In this document: positions 1 through 5,320 of the stretch, piece by piece
Numbering within the stretch: position 1 is the stretch's first letter
How the letters are laid out: every line of letters starts with the position of its first letter
Source of the DNA: Sulfurimonas autotrophica
GTDB lineage: Bacteria > Campylobacterota > Campylobacteria > Campylobacterales > Sulfurimonadaceae
NCBI GenBank assembly: GCA_015662405.1
Contig: DQUE01000208.1
Location: forward strand, 1 to 8,066
DNA: 8,066 bases
Direction of reading: 5' to 3'
The notes under the pieces: generated by a model
Databases searched by the model: none
What the model was told of the DNA's origin: nothing
Seen by the model: the letters and a program-made list of their open reading frames with translations, nothing else
Program-made: the position numbers and the translations under genes

Positions 1-1015
1 CTTCTATGAGTGTATTTTTGAGTGTATCTACTGCCTTGTCAATAAGACCAGAGCGATCATACACTGTAACAACATCCACATCATCTATCTTGAGCTCTTG
101 CATCTTCTCCTGTACACGTTGGATCATTGTGTAAACATCCTCACCATAACGCGCCATAACAATACCGCCAACCACTTCGCCCTCACCATTTAAATCAGCT
201 AAACCGCGACGCGGTGCAGGAGTGAGTTCTACTCGTGCAATATCTCCAAGTTTTACAGGTGTTCTTGCTTTTGTTGTGACTACAAGTTCTCTGATGTCAT
301 CAAGATTTTTGATGTATCCTTTTGCTTGAACCATCCACTCATAACCATTTTTAATGACGATACGCCCTCCAGTATCATTGTTATTTTTTTTCAATACTCT
401 TTTAATATCTTCAATGCTGAGGTTGTATCGAACAAGATTGTCATTGTTAATAGTAACTTGGAAGGTAGGAATAAACCCGCCGATACTCGCTACTTCACTT
501 ACTCCATCAACTCCCATGAGGGCATATTTATAATAGTAATCCTGCAGTGTACGAAGCTGGGCTAAATTTTTTGTTTTTGATTTTAAAGCATACTCATATA
601 CCCATCCCACACCACTAGCATCAGGTCCAAGGGCTACATCCATATTTGCAGGGAGTTGTGACTGTATGCTTGCTAGTTGTTCTAAAACACGACTTCGTGC
701 CCAATACAAATCAGTGCCCTCTTTAAAAATAATGTAAATAAGACCGTTTTCATAGGTAGAATAGCCACGAACTGTGTCTATATTGGCAATAGCCAAGAAC
801 TGGGCAACAAGTGGATATGTTCCTTGAGACTCTACAATCTCAGGAGACTGTCCCGCCCAGTTAATCTGTACAATAACCTGTGGAGGAGAGAGATCAGGTA
901 AAGCATCTAATGGCGTGTTTTTCATACTCCAAATTGATGCACCAACAAGGGCTAAAGATGCTAAGAGAACAATAAATTTGTTTTTTATACTAAAAGCGAT
1001 GAGTTTTTCTATCAT
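1..1015 (-). CDS. cusA: CusA/CzcA-type heavy-metal efflux RND pump, N-terminal part (3' end outside window)
   Basis: Inner-membrane proton-driven pump of a tripartite metal efflux complex, here only the first 338 codons of a family normally about 1,040 aa. The frame is open from the ATG at 1015 to the window edge. Translation starts MIEKLIAFSIKNKFIVLL. It has a first membrane segment at about residues 13-30, the family signature TPLDALPDLS at 34-43, GTDLYWARSRVLE at 100-112, and GPDASGVGWVYEY at about 131-143. A typical porter-domain segment runs on to YDRSGLIDKAVDTL near the edge, just before the expected second membrane helix. These motifs match E. coli CusA closely in order and spacing. 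The Cu(I)/Ag(I)-binding methionines and the charged residues in the middle membrane helices lie outside the window, so the metal (Cu/Ag or Co/Zn/Cd) cannot be decided. It is the third gene of the operon, 84 bp after the adaptor gene. The Shine-Dalgarno is weak (GGAT). Confidence 0.95.
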   Translation of the reverse strand, partial: MIEKLIAFSIKNKFIVLLASLALVGASIWSMKNTPLDALPDLSPPQVIVQINWAGQSPEIVESQGTYPLVAQFLAIANIDTVRGYSTYENGLIYIIFKEGTDLYWARSRVLEQLASIQSQLPANMDVALGPDASGVGWVYEYALKSKTKNLAQLRTLQDYYYKYALMGVDGVSEVASIGGFIPTFQVTINNDNLVRYNLSIEDIKRVLKKNNNDTGGRIVIKNGYEWMVQAKGYIKNLDDIRELVVTTKARTPVKLGDIARVELTPAPRRGLADLNGEGEVVGGIVMARYGEDVYTMIQRVQEKMQELKIDDVDVVTVYDRSGLIDKAVDTLKNTLIE

Positions 1016-1041
1016 AATATATCCATATTTTCAATTTTTAC

Positions 1042-1073
1042 AGTGGCTCTTCTTGTTTCTTGAGGGAGCCACT
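1042..1073. promoter_or_regulatory. hairpin in the adaptor-pump gap
   Basis: AGTGGCTC at 1042-1049 is perfectly complementary to GAGCCACT at 1066-1073, giving an 8-bp GC-rich stem with a 16-nt loop between the adaptor stop (1100) and the pump start (1015). There is no U-run after it in the operon (minus) direction, so it does not look like a full terminator. It could stabilise the upstream mRNA or lower pump expression relative to the adaptor and channel. The function is inferred; the inverted repeat is directly visible. Confidence 0.5.
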
Positions 1074-1099
1074 TTTACTATGCCAAAATGATCCTTAGG

Positions 1100-2098
1100 T
1101 TAGTAAAGTCCGTTTATTTGCGCATCACTATCCATCATAAAGAGTGCATTATTGACAACTTCATCACCTTCTTTGAGACCGCTTGTAATAATATAGGTTT
1201 TGTTATCAAGAGGTTTTACATCTACTTCTATTGGTTCATACTCCCCCTTAAACTCTCCAACAATAAAGACATAGTACTTACCCTCTTTTAAAATAACTGC
1301 ACTTTGTGGTAGTGTCAAGTACTCTTTTGCTTCATCTTTTGAAATTACATTAGCATACATCCCTGGAAAGAGAGTATGCTCTTCGTTTTTTAGAGTGAGT
1401 CGCATAGTCAAAGTTGCCTCTTGTGGACTGAGGTTTGGATAAAGGAATTTACTATGTGTTTTATAAGTTTTGTCAGTTGTTTTGAATCTGACATGAAAAT
1501 TATTGGCATCTTTGAGCCACTTGACATCATCTTCAAATACCTTTACTTCCACCCAAACATCATCAAGATTGACTATTTGAAAAAGATTTGTTTTTGCACT
1601 AAAGGCAGATCCCTCATTGATATTTTTCATAAAGATATAACCACTTTGTGGTGCATAAACTATTGTGTTTTGTGATACTTTTCTTGTCTTAATAAGTTGA
1701 GAAACTTCATTTGGTGCTATTTTTAACAAAACAAGTTTTAGTTTTGCACTTGTAAGCATAGCTCTGTTTTGTCTCTTTTTTGTATAGTTGTATGAGTTAA
1801 CATAATCCTCTTTTGCTTTGTAGACTTCAGGAGAGTAGACAACGGCTAAAGGCTCTCCTTTTTTTACATATTTGTAAATTTTGTTAGCATAGAGTTTTTC
1901 GACAAACCCTCCAAAACGGGGAGTGACATCATACACTCTTGCTTCGTTTGCTTTGACAAAACCATAGTGTTTTTTAGAGTGGCTTGTTTTGATCTTTTGT
2001 ACTTTTACTGTCTGTACAGAAAATAGTTGTTCTACCGATGCTTCTTTTGCCAATACAGTTAATGGTAAAAGAAGGAGTAGTAATTGTAAATGTTTCAC
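1100..2098 (-). CDS. cusB: CusB/CzcB-type periplasmic adaptor (membrane fusion protein)
   Basis: Periplasmic adaptor joining the RND pump to the outer-membrane channel; 332 aa, shorter than E. coli CusB (about 400 aa). The start is GTG, preceded by AGGAGA at a 6-nt spacing. It is followed by a signal peptide (MKHLQLLLLLLPLTVLA-KEA). A lipoyl-like half (GFVKANEARVYDV, then RFGGFVEKLY) follows at about 45-75. A helical hairpin rich in Lys/Tyr lies at about 90-135, and the returning lipoyl half contains YAPQSGYIFMKNINEG at about 150-165. A beta-barrel domain contains VWVEVKVFEDDV, and the membrane-proximal end reads SGLKEGDEVVNNALFMMDSDAQINGLY-stop, very like CusB. The mature N-terminus has no methionine before the first lipoyl strand, so the N-terminal three-Met Cu(I) site known in E. 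coli CusB is not apparent. The start overlaps the channel stop by 4 bp (GTGA), which suggests translational coupling. Confidence 0.9.
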   Translation of the reverse strand: MKHLQLLLLLLPLTVLAKEASVEQLFSVQTVKVQKIKTSHSKKHYGFVKANEARVYDVTPRFGGFVEKLYANKIYKYVKKGEPLAVVYSPEVYKAKEDYVNSYNYTKKRQNRAMLTSAKLKLVLLKIAPNEVSQLIKTRKVSQNTIVYAPQSGYIFMKNINEGSAFSAKTNLFQIVNLDDVWVEVKVFEDDVKWLKDANNFHVRFKTTDKTYKTHSKFLYPNLSPQEATLTMRLTLKNEEHTLFPGMYANVISKDEAKEYLTLPQSAVILKEGKYYVFIVGEFKGEYEPIEVDVKPLDNKTYIITSGLKEGDEVVNNALFMMDSDAQINGLY

Positions 2099-3273
2099 TG
2101 TAATTCTCCTGTAAGTTGTGCTATTTTTGCCTTTGCAAGATTATAATTTGCTATGGCTTGAATGCTTTTTTGCTCTAAATCAAGCTTTTGAAATAAAACA
2201 TCTATATATTTGAATAAATCAGCACCTACAGAGATAGAGGAGCTTGAGAGTTCAAACATGTGAGCGACTTGGGGCAAGGCTTTATCTTGGATGATATGGT
2301 AAATTTCATACGAAGAGAGTAGTTGCGCATAGTAGCTCTCAAGTTCGGCGTTGATAAATATTTGTGTATCTGCTTTTTTGCTTATAACAGAGAGAATTAA
2401 AGCGCGTTGCTTCTCTTCTTTGTAGTCTTCACTGCCATATATAGGAAGACTCATTCCTATACCAAAAGTAAAATAGTTATTGAAGTTTTCTCTTAGAGCA
2501 TATCCTGCAATAAGGTTGATGTCAGGGTAGTTGTTCAGATCTGTCATTTGTAATTTTGCATTTTGTTTGCGCAACTCTTTTTCTTTTATTTTCAAGTCAG
2601 GGTTTTGGCTTAGAGCGTTTTGGAGTTGTGTTAAATCTGGTTTTTCTCCCATTTGCAAAGCTATGTCTAAATGGTCTATTTTAAATGACGCCAAATAAGA
2701 TAGCCTTGCATATGAAGCAGTAATCTGTTTACGTAAGGAGCTTTTTTGAATTTGTAAATCGGAGAGAGAAAGTGCTGCTTTCATAATGCCCATATGCTGA
2801 TTTTCATCAATGCTTGTGTAGGATTCATAAAGAGTAATGTTTTGTTTTGTTAGTGTTATATACTCATCAATAATTCTATAAAGCTCTCTTAATTTCCAGA
2901 TAGTATAGGATTCACTTTTTATTTTTTCAACAAGCTTTGTTTTTGCTGCAGTGAGTTTTTCATGCAAGAGAGCATCTTCAGCCTCTGCAATTTTTTTGTT
3001 TGTATCACGTTTGTTGTAAAAAGGAATATTTTGCTTTAGAATTACAACGGATTGACTCATTGCTTGTGAAGAGTCTAGCGTATTTTTTGTTATAAGTAGT
3101 TCAGGATTTTGAAATTGATTGGAGAGCGCTATATTGTATTTGTTTGCATGGATTCTCTCTTGAATAGACTCTAGTGATGGATTTTTTGCTAAGGCGCTTG
3201 TGATAATTTTTTCTAAAGTTATTGCTTGTAGAGTATTATAGAGTAAAAAGATACTGAGTATCACTGCTTTCAT
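2095..3273 (-). CDS. TolC/CusC-like outer-membrane efflux channel
   Basis: Outer-membrane efflux protein (OEP family) that forms the exit duct of the tripartite pump; 392 aa from the ATG at 3273. A longer start at 3309 is possible, but the 3273 ATG has GAGGG seven bases upstream and leads directly into a signal peptide (MKAVILSIFLLYNTLQA-ITLEKI), so I prefer it. Two OEP repeats are visible. The first begins ITLEKIITSALAKNPSLE and the second is marked by ALSQNPDLKIKEKEL. Each is followed by long amphipathic helices, and FTFGIGMSLPIYG gives the short beta-strand segment before the second long coiled helix. No lipobox cysteine is seen, unlike E. coli CusC, and the protein is shorter than the 450-480 aa typical of that family. 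It is the first gene of the operon with adaptor and pump; the order channel-adaptor-pump matches Cus-type operons. Confidence 0.88.
   Translation of the reverse strand: MKAVILSIFLLYNTLQAITLEKIITSALAKNPSLESIQERIHANKYNIALSNQFQNPELLITKNTLDSSQAMSQSVVILKQNIPFYNKRDTNKKIAEAEDALLHEKLTAAKTKLVEKIKSESYTIWKLRELYRIIDEYITLTKQNITLYESYTSIDENQHMGIMKAALSLSDLQIQKSSLRKQITASYARLSYLASFKIDHLDIALQMGEKPDLTQLQNALSQNPDLKIKEKELRKQNAKLQMTDLNNYPDINLIAGYALRENFNNYFTFGIGMSLPIYGSEDYKEEKQRALILSVISKKADTQIFINAELESYYAQLLSSYEIYHIIQDKALPQVAHMFELSSSSISVGADLFKYIDVLFQKLDLEQKSIQAIANYNLAKAKIAQLTGELQ
2105..2110 (-). promoter_or_regulatory. Shine-Dalgarno deciding the GTG start of the adaptor gene
   Basis: AGGAGA on the minus strand lies 6 nt before the GTG at 2098, inside the last codons of the channel gene (Thr-Gly-Glu-Leu-Gln-stop). 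No ATG lies nearby in frame, and the signal peptide begins right after this GTG, so this site fixes the start. Its position inside the upstream reading frame fits coupled translation. Confidence 0.75.
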
Positions 3274-3299
3274 AAACTGTCCCTCTTTTAATTTTTCAA

Positions 3300-3328
3300 A
3301 GTATAACATAGGGAGTGTGTAGTGTTTG
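3300..3328 (-). promoter_or_regulatory. candidate promoter of the efflux operon
   Basis: On the minus strand TATACT (3300-3305) is a good -10 hexamer 27 nt before the preferred ATG. At 17-bp spacing the -35 region (3323-3328) reads CAAACA and is poor, but weak -35 elements are usual in Campylobacterota. Predicted from sequence only. Confidence 0.4.
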
Positions 3329-3339
3329 TGAGTGTAAAC

Positions 3340-3438
3340 AGTGAAGTTAAATTTTCACTTACTTTAGCTTGTTAGCCTAACTTTGGTAACGAAGCGATGA
3401 GAAAGATATTTATCGCTAAGATGTCAATAGAAATATTG
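3340..3438. promoter_or_regulatory. divergent control region with small palindromes
   Basis: Between the divergently transcribed efflux operon and the 112-aa gene there are several perfect short inverted repeats. AGTGAA/TTCACT lies at 3340-3345 and 3354-3359, GTTAG-C-CTAAC at 3371-3381, and CAATA/TATTG at 3425-3429 and 3434-3438. GCGAT/ATCGC at 3394-3398 and 3412-3416 makes a looser pair. The 20-bp 3340-3359 element sits just upstream of the predicted efflux promoter and is the best candidate operator for a metal-responsive regulator. No regulator gene lies in the window. The repeats are seen; their roles are inferred. Confidence 0.35.
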
Positions 3439-3449
3439 AAAGGGAAAAA

Positions 3450-3788
3450 ATGAAAGAAATAGAAGAGTTATTACAAAAGTACAACTATTTTAAGTATGAG
3501 CAGCTCCGCTCTATAAAGCAACTTGCAGATGCAATAGTTGTCACACTTGTGGTCTTAGATGATGAGGGTGAAGATGTCGCTAGTGTTGATATTACATTTC
3601 AAGGGGTGAGTGCGTCAAGAATTTTAGACAATAGTGTACTTTCTTTAATGGATATGGGTTTTGGAATTACATTGATTAAAGAAAAAGATCTCTATGGTTT
3701 TGCTTTGGGAAGTGGAAGTACTATGTTACATGTACATAATGCACCGTTATATATTGTAGCTTCTGATATAAAAATACAAGAGTATTAA
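3450..3788 (+). CDS. hypothetical protein, 112 aa
   Basis: I do not recognise this protein. It is intact, with an ATG preceded by AAAGGGAAAAA (good Shine-Dalgarno spacing) and a TAA stop. There is no signal peptide or membrane helix, so it should be cytosolic. The N-terminal 30 residues (MKEIEELLQKYNYFKYEQLRSIKQL) are helical and charged. Alternating hydrophobic strands follow (AIVVTLVVLDDEGEDVASVDITFQGV), then a Gly/Ser-rich turn (FALGSGSTMLHVHNAPLYIVASDIKI). That pattern suggests a small alpha/beta fold. It is divergent from the metal efflux operon and 25 bp before the beta-barrel gene, so it could share a transcript with the latter. Real by coding character and ribosome site; function unknown. 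Confidence 0.75.
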   Translation: MKEIEELLQKYNYFKYEQLRSIKQLADAIVVTLVVLDDEGEDVASVDITFQGVSASRILDNSVLSLMDMGFGITLIKEKDLYGFALGSGSTMLHVHNAPLYIVASDIKIQEY

Positions 3789-3813
3789 AGATAGACTTCG
3801 AAAAAACATTTTT

Positions 3814-4350
3814 TTGAAAAAAATAGCAATAGGATTAGCAACAGCAGGAGTAATGCACAAGAATGTTGCTGTAGGAATAGGAACTGAAAAGAGTAATATG
3901 ACTATTCAATCAAGTTCAAACTTAAGTATTGAGTTGAGCGCTGGAACCAAATACTTTTGGACTACTGGTATAGTTTTGGGTGCAGATGTTGGCTTTGGAT
4001 ATACAAAAGTTCCAGCGGGAGTTGTATCAACTGAAGAGGAGAAGCTTGTTAGCTTCAATTCTAATCTTAAATTAGGCTATAGTTTTGGTGGTGATAGTGG
4101 TAAAGGACTCGGTATTTATGGGCTTTATGGTTTTAGACTTGGCGGGACATTTTATGCAGATTCTCAATCTAAAGATAAAATAAGTACTTCAACAGGAGAA
4201 GGTGCAGGTGCTCAAGTAGAATATGTTTTTGATAACGGTTGGACTATAGGTGCTATATATCAAACTTATTCAATGACATTTGATATGGCAGGAATCGATT
4301 CAGCTTCAGATAATACAAATATATCGGCTAGAATTGGTTATCAATGGTAA
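3814..4350 (+). CDS. small outer-membrane beta-barrel protein with abnormal N-terminus
   Basis: 178 aa from a TTG at 3814. From about residue 20 on it shows the alternating hydrophobic/polar strands and Gly/Tyr/aromatic content of a small outer-membrane barrel: GIVLGADVGFGYTKV, SNLKLGYSFGG, GIYGLYGFRLGGTFYA, GAQVEYVFDNGWTIGAIYQTY. It ends in SARIGYQW, the aromatic C-terminal strand recognised by the Bam machinery. Oddly, the N-terminus (MKKIAIGLATAGVMHKNVAVGIG) begins like a signal peptide but stops after about 11 hydrophobic residues, with no Ala-X-Ala site before the first strand. The start is TTG, and no Shine-Dalgarno precedes it; the upstream bases are A and T runs. Part of the signal peptide may have been deleted, making this a decaying gene, or the true start differs. 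Porin-like/OmpW-like by pattern only. Confidence 0.65.
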   Translation: MKKIAIGLATAGVMHKNVAVGIGTEKSNMTIQSSSNLSIELSAGTKYFWTTGIVLGADVGFGYTKVPAGVVSTEEEKLVSFNSNLKLGYSFGGDSGKGLGIYGLYGFRLGGTFYADSQSKDKISTSTGEGAGAQVEYVFDNGWTIGAIYQTYSMTFDMAGIDSASDNTNISARIGYQW

Positions 4351-4376
4351 AAACTAGAGCTTACACTCTAGTTTTT
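4349..4376. terminator. bidirectional rho-independent terminator
   Basis: AAAAACTAGAG (4349-4359) pairs perfectly with CTCTAGTTTTT (4366-4376) around a 6-nt loop, with an additional T at 4377. The stem starts in the stop codon of the beta-barrel gene. It has a T-run on the plus strand and, because of the A-run, also a T-run on the minus strand. It can therefore end the barrel transcript as well as a minus-strand CRISPR transcript coming from the right. Confidence 0.85.
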
Positions 4377-4545
4377 TAATTTAAACTTCTTTAAAACTTT
4401 TTCTTTTTTCTTTTTAAAATTATTAATTCTCTTCTGATATATCAACTTAATTATTTCCAATTTTTTATTATCTGTATTTTCGTACTCACAAAAAAAATTT
4501 ATTATAAATGGATGCACCCAGTTGCAGTATAACGCACTGCTTATC
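4377..4545. other. AT-rich spacer region without a convincing gene
   Basis: About 170 bp of very AT-rich sequence lies between the terminator and the CRISPR array. A 66-codon minus-strand frame crosses it but starts inside a CRISPR repeat and ends inside the terminator stem, so I do not call it. GCAGT/ACTGC at 4524-4528 and 4536-4540 is a small inverted repeat next to the degenerate end of the array. Confidence 0.6.
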
Positions 4546-4870
4546 ATACTAAAATAACTACTCCACATGGTGTGGAGTCAATAAACGGTAAACTCCACCG
4601 CGAGGATGGTCCGGCTCTGTCTCGAAATAACTACTCCACATGATGTGGAGTCAATGCTACCATTTAAAGAAGCAAAAGAGTTGGCTGAAGTCTCGAAATA
4701 ACTACTCCACATGGTGTGGAGTCAATTTGGTAGAGGTGTAAGCAGTTATGATGACTGGAATTGTCTCGAAATAACTACTCCACATGGTGTGGAGTCAATA
4801 AAGGACAATGTGCTACTGCAAAAAACTTCATATGTCTCGAAATAACTACTCTACATGGTGTGGAGTCAAT
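4546..4870 (-). CRISPR. CRISPR array, five 37-bp repeats and four spacers
   Basis: Repeats lie at 4546-4582, 4619-4655, 4690-4726, 4763-4799 and 4834-4870; spacers are 36, 34, 36 and 34 bp. Each repeat carries the palindrome ACTCCACATGGTGTGGAGT (8-bp stem, 3-nt loop). The 4546 copy differs at five of its first six plus-strand bases. The 4619 copy has G to A in the loop, and the 4834 copy has C to T in the stem. I assign the minus strand for four reasons. The degenerate repeat is then the leader-distal one, degraded at its 3' end as usual. A promoter candidate lies just right of 4870. The last eight repeat bases then read TTCGAGAC, a plausible crRNA 5' handle. Spacer 1 reads as phage-like protein in the plus sense. 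The effector pair to the right suggests type III-B, but no cas1, cas2, cas6 or cas10 is in the window. Confidence 0.97.
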
Positions 4871-4895
4871 AGCCTAAATGACTATCATAGAGCGT

Positions 4896-4924
4896 ATTGT
4901 AGCATACTCTCTTTTCTTCTACAA
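4896..4924 (-). promoter_or_regulatory. candidate CRISPR array promoter in the leader
   Basis: On the minus strand TACAAT (4896-4901, five of six consensus bases) is a -10 element. TTGTAG (4919-4924, three of six) is a weak -35 at exactly 17 bp. Transcription would begin near 4889, about 18 nt before the first repeat. This fits a short leader transcript and minus-strand array expression. Confidence 0.5.
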
Positions 4925-5032
4925 CCTCCTTCTGCTGGTCTTTTGAAGAAAAAGTTCGCAAATAACAGTGAGTTTTCAAAATACAACTTGCTACTTTTGC
5001 ACTTTTTTTTGCTCAAAGTGGCTATTTTTGGG

Positions 5033-5051
5033 CTTTTTGTTTTGCAAAAAG
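5033..5051. repeat. inverted repeat overlapping direct-repeat copy 2
   Basis: CTTTTTG (5033-5039) pairs with CAAAAAG (5045-5051) around a 5-nt loop. The right arm is the start of direct-repeat copy 2. Copy 2 can alternatively fold with its own downstream CTTTTT (AAAAAG at 5046-5051, 9-nt loop, CTTTTT at 5061-5066), so two mutually exclusive hairpins are possible. Confidence 0.5.
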
Positions 5052-5074
5052 TTCGCAAATCTTTTTTGATTTTT

Positions 5075-5097
5075 GTTAGAAATTGAGAATTTCTAAC
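5075..5097. repeat. perfect 10-bp hairpin in interval 2
   Basis: GTTAGAAATT (5075-5084), loop GAG, AATTTCTAAC (5088-5097). It is followed on the plus strand by TTTTAG only, so it is a weak terminator at best. Interval 2 also holds GTTTCAAA/TTTGAAAC (5114-5121 and 5140-5147), flanking the CCTAAAATAGG block. Confidence 0.6.
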
Positions 5098-5186
5098 TTT
5101 TAGCCTGTTTTAAGTTTCAAAAGTGCCTAAAATAGGGGGTTTGAAACTGAAACAAAACAAAAAGTTCGCAAATCGTTGTAACACAT

Positions 5187-5218
5187 GTTAGCAAAAGGTG
5201 GCTTTTGCTAACTTTTTT
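5187..5218 (+). terminator. terminator-like hairpin without an obvious gene
   Basis: GTTAGCAAAAG (5187-5197) pairs perfectly with CTTTTGCTAAC (5202-5212) around GTGG, followed by six T on the plus strand. By form this is a plus-strand rho-independent terminator, yet no plus-strand gene precedes it. It may end an uncharacterised short plus-strand RNA, block antisense transcription into the effector operon, or be a structural part of the repeat region. Its last bases and T-run also form an 11-bp long-range inverted repeat: AACTTTTTTGA at 5210-5220 with TCAAAAAAGTT at 5253-5263. Confidence 0.45.
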
Positions 5219-5252
5219 GAAACTATTTTTTTAACAAACCCCTAAAATAGGC

Positions 5253-5279
5253 TCAAAAAAGTTCGCAAATCGTTTTTGA
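5253..5279. repeat. AT-rich inverted repeat around direct-repeat copy 4, downstream of the effector gene
   Basis: TCAAAAA at 5253-5259 can pair with TTTTTGA at 5273-5279, looping out most of direct-repeat copy 4. It lies 42 bp past the effector stop codon. It has a T-run on the minus strand, but the stem is almost pure A/T, so I would not call it an efficient terminator. No GC-rich terminator for the effector operon is visible before the CRISPR array. Confidence 0.4.
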
Positions 5280-5320
5280 CTTAAAGCCTTTGCGATCAAG
5301 CCAAAAAACTACCGATCTGT

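Larger units (their letters stand above)
4949..5270. repeat. four direct copies of a 15-bp repeat, about 100-bp period
   Basis: AAAAAGTTCGCAAAT occurs exactly at 4949-4963, 5046-5060, 5159-5173 and 5256-5270, all in the same orientation, with start-to-start distances of 97, 113 and 97 bp. Copies 3 and 4 share a further C and G. The intervals between copies are also related. Intervals 2 and 3 contain the 11-mer CCTAAAATAGG (5126-5136, 5241-5251), interval 1 has a diverged inverted version near 5021-5033, and each interval has a hairpin. The region lies between the CRISPR array and the effector gene and forms the distal leader of a minus-strand array. The spacing is too long for a CRISPR and wider than usual iterons; function unknown. 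Confidence 0.85.

Noticed and set aside
3394..3449. Riboswitch ahead of the 112-aa gene
   Set aside because: Only small separate hairpins are visible and no known aptamer core is recognisable.
4511..4546. Integron attC-like site or mobile-element end next to the array
   Set aside because: Only a 5-bp inverted repeat (GCAGT/ACTGC) is present; the expected core GTTRRRY boxes and flanking target duplication are not found.
4368..4568. 66-codon minus-strand reading frame
   Set aside because: It starts inside a CRISPR repeat, is Lys/Ile/Phe-rich because of A/T runs, and ends inside the terminator stem; no ribosome site. A gene remnant cannot be excluded but is unsupported.
4619..4870. Using open reading of spacers 2-4 in the plus sense as evidence of strand
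   Set aside because: A 34-36-nt sequence is open in at least one frame by chance most of the time; only spacer 1 has a recognisable protein motif.
4808..5086. 92-codon plus-strand reading frame
   Set aside because: It begins in a CRISPR spacer, runs through a repeat and two copies of the direct repeat, and has no ribosome site.
4949..5270. Plasmid-type iteron origin or second CRISPR array
   Set aside because: Copies are 15 bp and about 100 bp apart with dissimilar lengths of intervening sequence; no replication gene is present, and spacing is far beyond CRISPR spacers.
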